Shown: positions 58,601 through 64,000 of the stretch, in pieces
Numbering within the stretch: the first letter of the stretch is position 1
How the letters are laid out: each line of letters starts with the position of its first letter
Assembly: GCA_002118135.1 (NCBI GenBank)
Contig: BDIU01000215.1
Span: forward strand, 186,001 to 250,000
Source of the DNA: Trebouxia sp. TZW2008
Lineage: Eukaryota > Chlorophyta > Trebouxiophyceae > Trebouxiales > Trebouxiaceae
Length of the DNA: 64,000 bases
Direction of reading: 5' to 3'
Program-made: the position numbers and the translations under genes
Notes under the pieces: model-generated
The model's input: only the letters and a program-made list of their open reading frames with translations
What the model was told of the DNA's origin: nothing
Databases searched by the model: none

Positions 58601-61600
58601 CTGTACCCAGTTGGGGTACTGGGGGGTCTGCCTTTGGATCCTCCTGGGGTGAGGCTGTTGCCATAGGCCTGGGCCTTTTCTCTGCCGCTTTCAGATTCCA
58701 GGGCTACATGATGCAGCCTCTTTTGGAGCACAGATGCCTCATCTGTCTTCCTCTGCAGCAGAGAAAAATCTTTGTCACTTCAATAGAAGCAGAACAAAAT
58801 GTGTGCAACGGCACACAATTATTCCCGTGGTGTTTTGCGTTGACTGCACCCCCTCTGAAGCAACCACATTCTAAATTACTGCAGTAGAAATGTGTGTTGG
58901 GCAAACCATCAGCCTGTGAAGGTGAGTTCATCAAGATTTTGCGTCCAGGCTCATATAGTAAAGCCCCTTCTGAAGCCCTGAAGCTTTATCTGTCGTCCTC
59001 TGCAACCCAGGAGCAGTCTGTTGTCATGACTACCATCAGAGATTGCTTTGCAGTTTGCTGACTGTCACAGTTGCTGTAGTCAAAAATTCCATTGACATTC
59101 CGTTTGTAGTGCTACTGCACTATCATCAGCATAAGAAAAGGACGGGCACCTTGGCTGTGATGCGCAGGGTAGAGAGCTACCATACCTCAATAACCATGTG
59201 TTGCACATCATGCATGCAGTGTCAGCAAAAGAAACGGAGAGGAATTGCAGGAGAGCTTGACTATGGTGTCTCTGGATGAACAGCTTCTGTTTAAGGGTCT
59301 TCAGCAAAGACAGTTCATGGCATACATATTTGCAACAGACAATAGTAGAGAAATGAAAAAAAGGCACCTTGGCTATGATGCGCTGGGTGGACAGCTCCTG
59401 CTCCAGGGCTTTCACCCGCCTGCGGTACGCTTCCCCTGCTTTCTTTAGCTGCCCCACCTCCTGCTGGCGTGCGCTGGCCTCCCTCTCATAGGACTGCACA
59501 GACGGAATATGACATCAAATCATGTTTTTGGACAAGTGAGGCTTTGGTCCACAAGAAAGAAGAAGATGAAGCGGACCCTAGGGCAGTGCGACTTGCCCGC
59601 TTTCCTAAGCTGCCCCACCTCCTGCTGGCGTGCACTGGCCTCCCTCTCATATGACTGCAGGCAAAGCAGAATAAACAGACATGGCAAACACTGTGAGAAG
59701 AGAAAGAAGAACACATCAGGCTACAGGTTTGGAAAAAAAAAAACAGAGTGACTCTGCAGCGGTGCGCCTCGCCTGCTTTCCTGAGCTGCCCAACCTCTTG
59801 CTGCCGTAATTTGGCCTCTCTCTCATATGACTTCAACGAAGCAGAAGAACAGGTCAGGCTACAGTCTTGAAAGAGGAACAAGACAGGAAAACCATCCTAC
59901 AAAGTGCTTCGCCTGATTTCCTTAACTGCCCCACCTCCTTCTGCCGCGCGTTAGCTTCCCTTTCATAAGACTGCAGAAGAAGAAACTGAGATGAGAACGA
60001 AGAAGCAAGTTGAGATACAAAGCTCCCTTGTTGCTGCCTCAGATCTGCTTCTTCTTCAAAGACGTGTGTGACTCAAGAGAACAGTGAAGATTGATCCAGA
60101 CCAGGCGTACCATGACATGTCAACACAGAATAAGGCATCAACCATGACAAGTGATGGCAAATACAACTGACTGCAAGTACTTGATGCATGCCGTTCTTCA
60201 GCAACAACACTCTCGAGGGCATTGTCAAGCGTATGCGACACACTGTGCCCTGATTGTGAAACAAGGGCACAAAGAAACTAAACTTGCTTGTACAGGCTTT
60301 GCGCAATGCTGCAATGATGACATGAAACACTCCTCGGCATTGGTCCTCATCTTCCTGCTGACTGAGTGTGAGATCAAAAGTTGTCTGCCCAAAGCGTGCT
60401 TGTCCCTATCAGACCTGTTCATGGGCAGTCTGTCTTGACATTGCACTGTGCACTATGACAGAGCAGAATTCACCTCAGCCTTGGTCATCATCTTCCTGTT
60501 GAGTGAGTATTGTCTGTTTCAGTCATTGTTGTATTCATTGTAAACGTGGGCTAGGCAGGCTCAGCAGGCCTATCTAGGTATGTACAGAAGCAATCAACTG
60601 TCTCCAACCAGTTCGATCATGTGCTAACCTAGACCATTTATATTGGACATGGACCGCGGAGAGGTCCTTGTACATAGTTGACTGCCAAGTATCTGTGGGT
60701 TGTCCCTTGGCCTGAGTGCCTGATAACCGCCCAAACATACACTGACAAGGCAGTCTGTCCTGTGGCATACGTGCCATATGACCAAGCCATGTAAGCCTCC
60801 TAGGGGCAACAACCTGATCAAGGCTAGGTAGCTTGCAATTGTCTGTTTGACTGGCACGCGCTTGTCTTGAAAGCTGTCTGAGTTCTGGGCATCAAGTACA
60901 GCCTGTGCATTGTGAGCCGGTGATGAAGTAAGACGCACTCCGCGTTGGTCTTCATCTTTCTGTTGAGGGCAGGGCATCCTGATTTTGTTTGTTTGTCTGG
61001 CATGTTTCAAAAGCAGAATTTACTCAGGATCTTCAACACATGCAATGCACTGTGCTGTGATGATGAAGGAAGACATGCCTCGGCATTGGTCTTCATCTTC
61101 CTGTTGAGAGCGTCCTGCATGACCCTCATGCGCCCTAGCTCCTCTTCCAAACCTTTCATGCGATGCTTGCTTTGCACCCTCTCTTTCTGCAACCCAAGCA
61201 AACTTTGAAATGGAAAACATGTGCACCCATTCCTTCTGCACCAGACTTGATGGATGTCAGACTGCACAAGCAGGGCCGCTGAGCACACAGCTCAATGGTT
61301 TTCTAGCTTCCTTCTGTGACCAAAGACAATCACACAATTACACCCTGTGCTGAAACTCCAAGAGACAGGTACAAACCACTGAGCGGATTGCCTTGCACGC
61401 TATCTTGCTGCCTTCAAGCAATTATTGAGCTTGTCTGTGTTTTGCATGCCACTCATTGCATCCTCTTGTTGTGCATCAGAGCAAATTTCAAGAAGACAGG
61501 AGAATCACTGAGCTGCTTGATCTGCGCTCCTCAGTTCTGCAGTCAAGCAATATTAAAGACTGACTGAAGACATTTGCATGATAATTTTCTGCACCAAAGC

Positions 61601-63508
61601 AGAAGGGACATCGAGCAAAGTATCAATCATGGAAATGCTTTGCGCCTCTTTCTGCAGTCATGCAAGCATTCAGGTTGAACAGGTTTGCACCCTGGCCATC
61701 TGCATAAGAAGCAGACATTCGAAGAATGATGGGAAACCATTGAGCTGTTTGCAAATACAGTATTGCAACCTCAGGCTCACCTTAGCTGCTTCGCCATCCT
61801 TCAGCTGCTTCTGCAAATGCAGCATTTGTCTCTGCACAGCTTCAGCCTTCTCCTCAAACGCCGCCCGCATCTTCTTCTTCTCTTCTTCCGTCCGTGCCCT
61901 GTCTGAGTCAATGGTCCCCAACTCCGTCTTAAGTCTCTGTAACTCTTTTTCTTTGAGGGCCATGTGACCCTCCAGCTCTTGAAGCCGCTCCTGCAGAACA
62001 GAAAGTGACTGAAACAAGTTCAAAATTTGTTTGGCTGAAGAAGAGCAAAACTTCTTTTGCTGCCTCACAGCCAAGGAAAGACATACAAGTCAATCTGTAT
62101 ACACTTAATTCTCTTTGTAACAACTGCTTTGGTTACCAAGAAATTTGAGATCAAACTATCCTTACTCAGTGGAACCACTGCAGTCAGAATGCAGTGTTTG
62201 GTTACCAATGGCGCTGTCCTTACACCGAGATTGTCCTTGAATCGAGTGTCCTTACAAAGAGAGTTGACTGTACTGTCTGAAGCACACTCAGCCAGACGTT
62301 GTACTTGACCACTCACCAGAAAGCGCAAGCATAAGAACCTATGCCAGACACCCAAGCTGCAGTGGCCATTCTTTGCTTGTGTTATGCATCGCCTAAGACA
62401 CAGCTGGATTTGGGGTCATAGCATTTACAACAGGGGAAAAGACACCATGATCATTGCGCCAGACAGCACTTCAGGCATGCTTACCAAGTACTGCTGTGAA
62501 AGCTGCTTGGCTTGAGAGTCATTTCTGTTGAGCGCTGCAATGAGGTCCTCCTTGTTGCGGATGTTGTACACGCATTCCCTTAGCTGCTTATCCAACGACT
62601 GCTGCTGTGCTGAGTAGTGCTGACTCTCCCGTAGCGCCTGTCACAAAATCAAACAAACTTTCAACAACAAGATAAAGCATCACGTGGTATTGTGCTGTCT
62701 GTTGTACATACACTCGCTCAGCATCATGTCCAACAACTGCTGCTGCGCCGAGTAGTGCTGACTCTCTCGCAACACCTGTGACAGCATAGCAACAACCTTA
62801 CTTATCAATTTCAGTGAATGCAAGAAAGCTCCTGGCGAGATTGTATGGCTGCAAATGCTATGCGCTGAGCATTTTACACACATGCCCTTCAGTGCTTGTC
62901 CTGTGACTGCTGCTGCGTTGGGTACTGCTGGCTTTCTTGCAAAGCCCAACACAACAACACAACAGCACAGTGCAAAGATCTGAGCTTGCTTCAGCAGGCA
63001 TTTCAGAAGAATGGGCAACCAAGTATGCTGTGCAGTGAACAGATAGCCACAAGTACATGTCTCAATGATGTATCTGATTCTCCAGTGCTTTGCAGCCCTT
63101 CTCAATGCAGCGATGCTCTGACAGCTGAATGACTGGATTAGACGATGAGTGCAAAAAACCAATCAGATTCCACACCAAAGCAATTAAGTATACAGAAGAC
63201 GAAAGATGTAACTTGCATCAGGACATCAAGAGTCATGCGACTGACTCTCCAGTGCTTTGCTGCTCTTCTCAGTCAGAGCAGCACATGCTCAAGGTTTAAA
63301 TCTAGGCTGAAATCTCGATAAAATTGGTCATGCTGTATGACTGGGTGAGACATGAGAACGACAATGAAGAAGAACAGTCATGTACCTGACTCTCCAGTGC
63401 TTTGCGGCCCTTCTCGATACGGCGATGCTCTGACAGCAGCTGCACATGCTCAGGGTTCCGGCCTGCCCTGGCCACTGAATCAGTCATGCTTGCGCCGGCA
63501 GAGTCGAC
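55670..63508 (-). CDS. Kinesin-4 (FRA1/KIF4-type), stalk and tail, partial
   Basis: Ten exons join in phase: 63508-63386, 62637-62485, 61990-61781, 61186-61079, 59493-59368, 58752-58390, 57935-57486, 57078-56935, 56524-56326 and 55842-55670 (2049 nt, 683 residues, no stop). The peptide is largely coiled coil: NKEDLIAALNRN, ELEGHMALKEKELQRLK, HRMKGLEEELGRMRVMQ, QQEVGQLKKAGEAYRRRVK and RKTDEASVLQKRL. From 'KTNAE' to 'RKTDEA' it aligns without gaps with the plant kinesin-4 segment containing 'QWKASREKE' and 'LQRKTEEA' as I recall it. Exon 6 adds a Pro/Ser/Thr-rich linker, and exon 10 ends in QLLKMYKEEREQLSKD. Kinesin-4s are plus-end motors acting on chromosomes, spindle midzone or cell-wall vesicle transport. 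The motor domain should lie beyond 64000, and the final exon is not identified. Exons 4 and 8 use GC donors (GAG|gcatgt, AAG|gcatgc). Confidence 0.82.
59590..59990 (-). repeat. Three copies of kinesin exon 5 start
   Basis: Acceptor plus about 75 bp of exon 5 (SYEREASARQQEVGQL.KAG) recur near 59985-59900, 59840-59760 and 59655-59590 upstream of the true exon at 59493. Spacing is about 160 bp. All three keep the frame through QEVGQLRK, but none has a good donor at the right place. Confidence 0.9.
60330..60960 (-). repeat. Three copies of kinesin exon 4 end
   Basis: The end of exon 4 (LNRKMKTNAE) recurs near 60955-60925, 60510-60475 and 60360-60320. The middle copy ends in GAG|gtgaat, a canonical donor, whereas the full-length exon has the rarer GAG|gcatgt. 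Confidence 0.85.
62097..62275 (+). mobile_element. MITE family 1, copy 5, with inverted termini
   Basis: The left end 'tacacttaattctctttgta' and right end 'ttacaaagagagttgactgta' are imperfect inverted repeats flanked by TA. Inside are 'actgctttggttaccaag', 'cactgcagtcagaatgcagt' and GTCCTTAC motifs as in the other copies. TA target site and terminal pattern fit a non-autonomous mariner/pogo-like element. It lies in the intron between kinesin exons 2 and 3. Confidence 0.8.
62705..62950 (-). repeat. Two copies of kinesin exon 2 start
   Basis: Exon 2's start (ALRESQHYSAQQQSLDK) is repeated at about 62776-62705 (VLRESQHYSAQQQLLD) and 62948-62890 (ALQESQQYPTQQQSQDK), upstream of the true exon at 62637. 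Spacing is about 140-170 bp. Each has an AG before it. Confidence 0.88.
63070..63300 (-). repeat. Two copies of kinesin exon 1 end
   Basis: The end of the first visible exon ('gcaaagcactggagagtcag' on the minus strand) recurs at about 63300-63235 and 63130-63070, downstream of the true exon. Spacing is about 160 bp. The nearer copy has lost frame. Confidence 0.85.
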
Positions 63509-64000
63509 CTGTAGCTACAGGCAGACTTGAGTGGTTCTGCTGGACCCTCGCTGAGCTCAGCGAATGTGTGCAGCGTGTGGGGTGGCAGAAAACCTGTGTG
63601 CTGTGACTTATGCTTGTGGTGTTAGCCTTGCTGGAAAAGCTGCAGACGCTAGCCATTCCAATGCAGATGCGGCTCGATATTGAGCGGAGCCCACTGTTAC
63701 ACATTCAGCATGTGTACCTTCACGTTGTGTACAACAGCAATGGTGCTACTCGGCGTAGTGCCCGTGTTTGGCAGCATTCACAGCATAGCGACATAAGCAA
63801 CAATGCTGTTTGGCAAGACCAGTGTCCTCGTGGTGCAGTGCAACGTCAGTCGCTAGCATGAGTATGTGGGGCATTCTGTTGTGTTTGGCTGTGATTCAGC
63901 AACAGTTTTGCATCAACTTTGCAGAGCAGAAAACAGCAAAAAGCATGTGCAATTCATGCAGTGCATGTGGATCAGTCCATGTAGCAACCAGACCAGATGC
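63509..64000. other. Right edge, no exon recognised
   Basis: The intron or exon preceding the first visible kinesin exon. A plus-strand frame at 63610-63861 is open for 84 codons without a family signature. No kinesin motor motif is visible on the minus strand. Confidence 0.4.

Overview
This window looks like nuclear DNA of a eukaryote, most likely a green alga (Viridiplantae). Genes are split into many short exons with GT-AG (two GC-AG) introns and strong TGCAG acceptors. CAG/Gln repeats are common, one gene is closest to the plant-type FRA1/KIF4 kinesin-4 family, and another is a repeat protein with treble-clef zinc ribbons. No bacterial operon, rRNA, tRNA or CRISPR was seen. All gene models were assembled by eye from frame continuity, splice sites and family resemblance; no search was run.

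Layout. 0.5-14.8 kb is a gene desert built of successive tandem-repeat families (units of about 265, 147, 140-200, 250-310 and 262 bp), plus a segmental duplication about 2.9 kb apart. 15.85-16.84 kb (+) holds a zinc-ribbon repeat protein. 19.65-20.50 kb (-) holds the 3' part of a gene with a HEPN-like RNxxxH motif. 23.24-29.64 kb (-) is a kelch-BTB-BACK gene with a long Ser/Thr/Ala-rich repetitive last exon. 30.29-30.97 kb (+) has the last two exons of an unrecognised gene. 32.37-43.93 kb (+), perhaps to 45.84 kb, is a DNA polymerase theta (POLQ/TEBICHI)-type superfamily 2 helicase without a visible polymerase domain. 48.23-48.87 kb (-) encodes a small multi-pass membrane protein. 49.3-57.1 kb is a very large palindrome centred at about 53,207. 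55.67-63.51 kb (-) is the coiled-coil stalk and tail of a kinesin-4 (chromokinesin); its motor domain would lie beyond the window.

The most striking property is shared by the kelch-BTB, helicase and kinesin genes. Many introns contain two to six direct partial copies of the neighbouring exon's edge, always together with its splice site, spaced about 60-300 bp (called 'exon shadows' here). The true exons still join in phase. Frequent short tandem duplication across exon-intron junctions appears to be inflating introns, and the 5' satellite fields may be the same process in non-coding DNA. A mariner/pogo-like MITE (five copies) and a second dispersed element (three copies) also occur.

The genes do not form one pathway. 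The helicase (theta-type end joining) and the chromokinesin both act on chromosomes, but their proximity is not evidence of a functional link.
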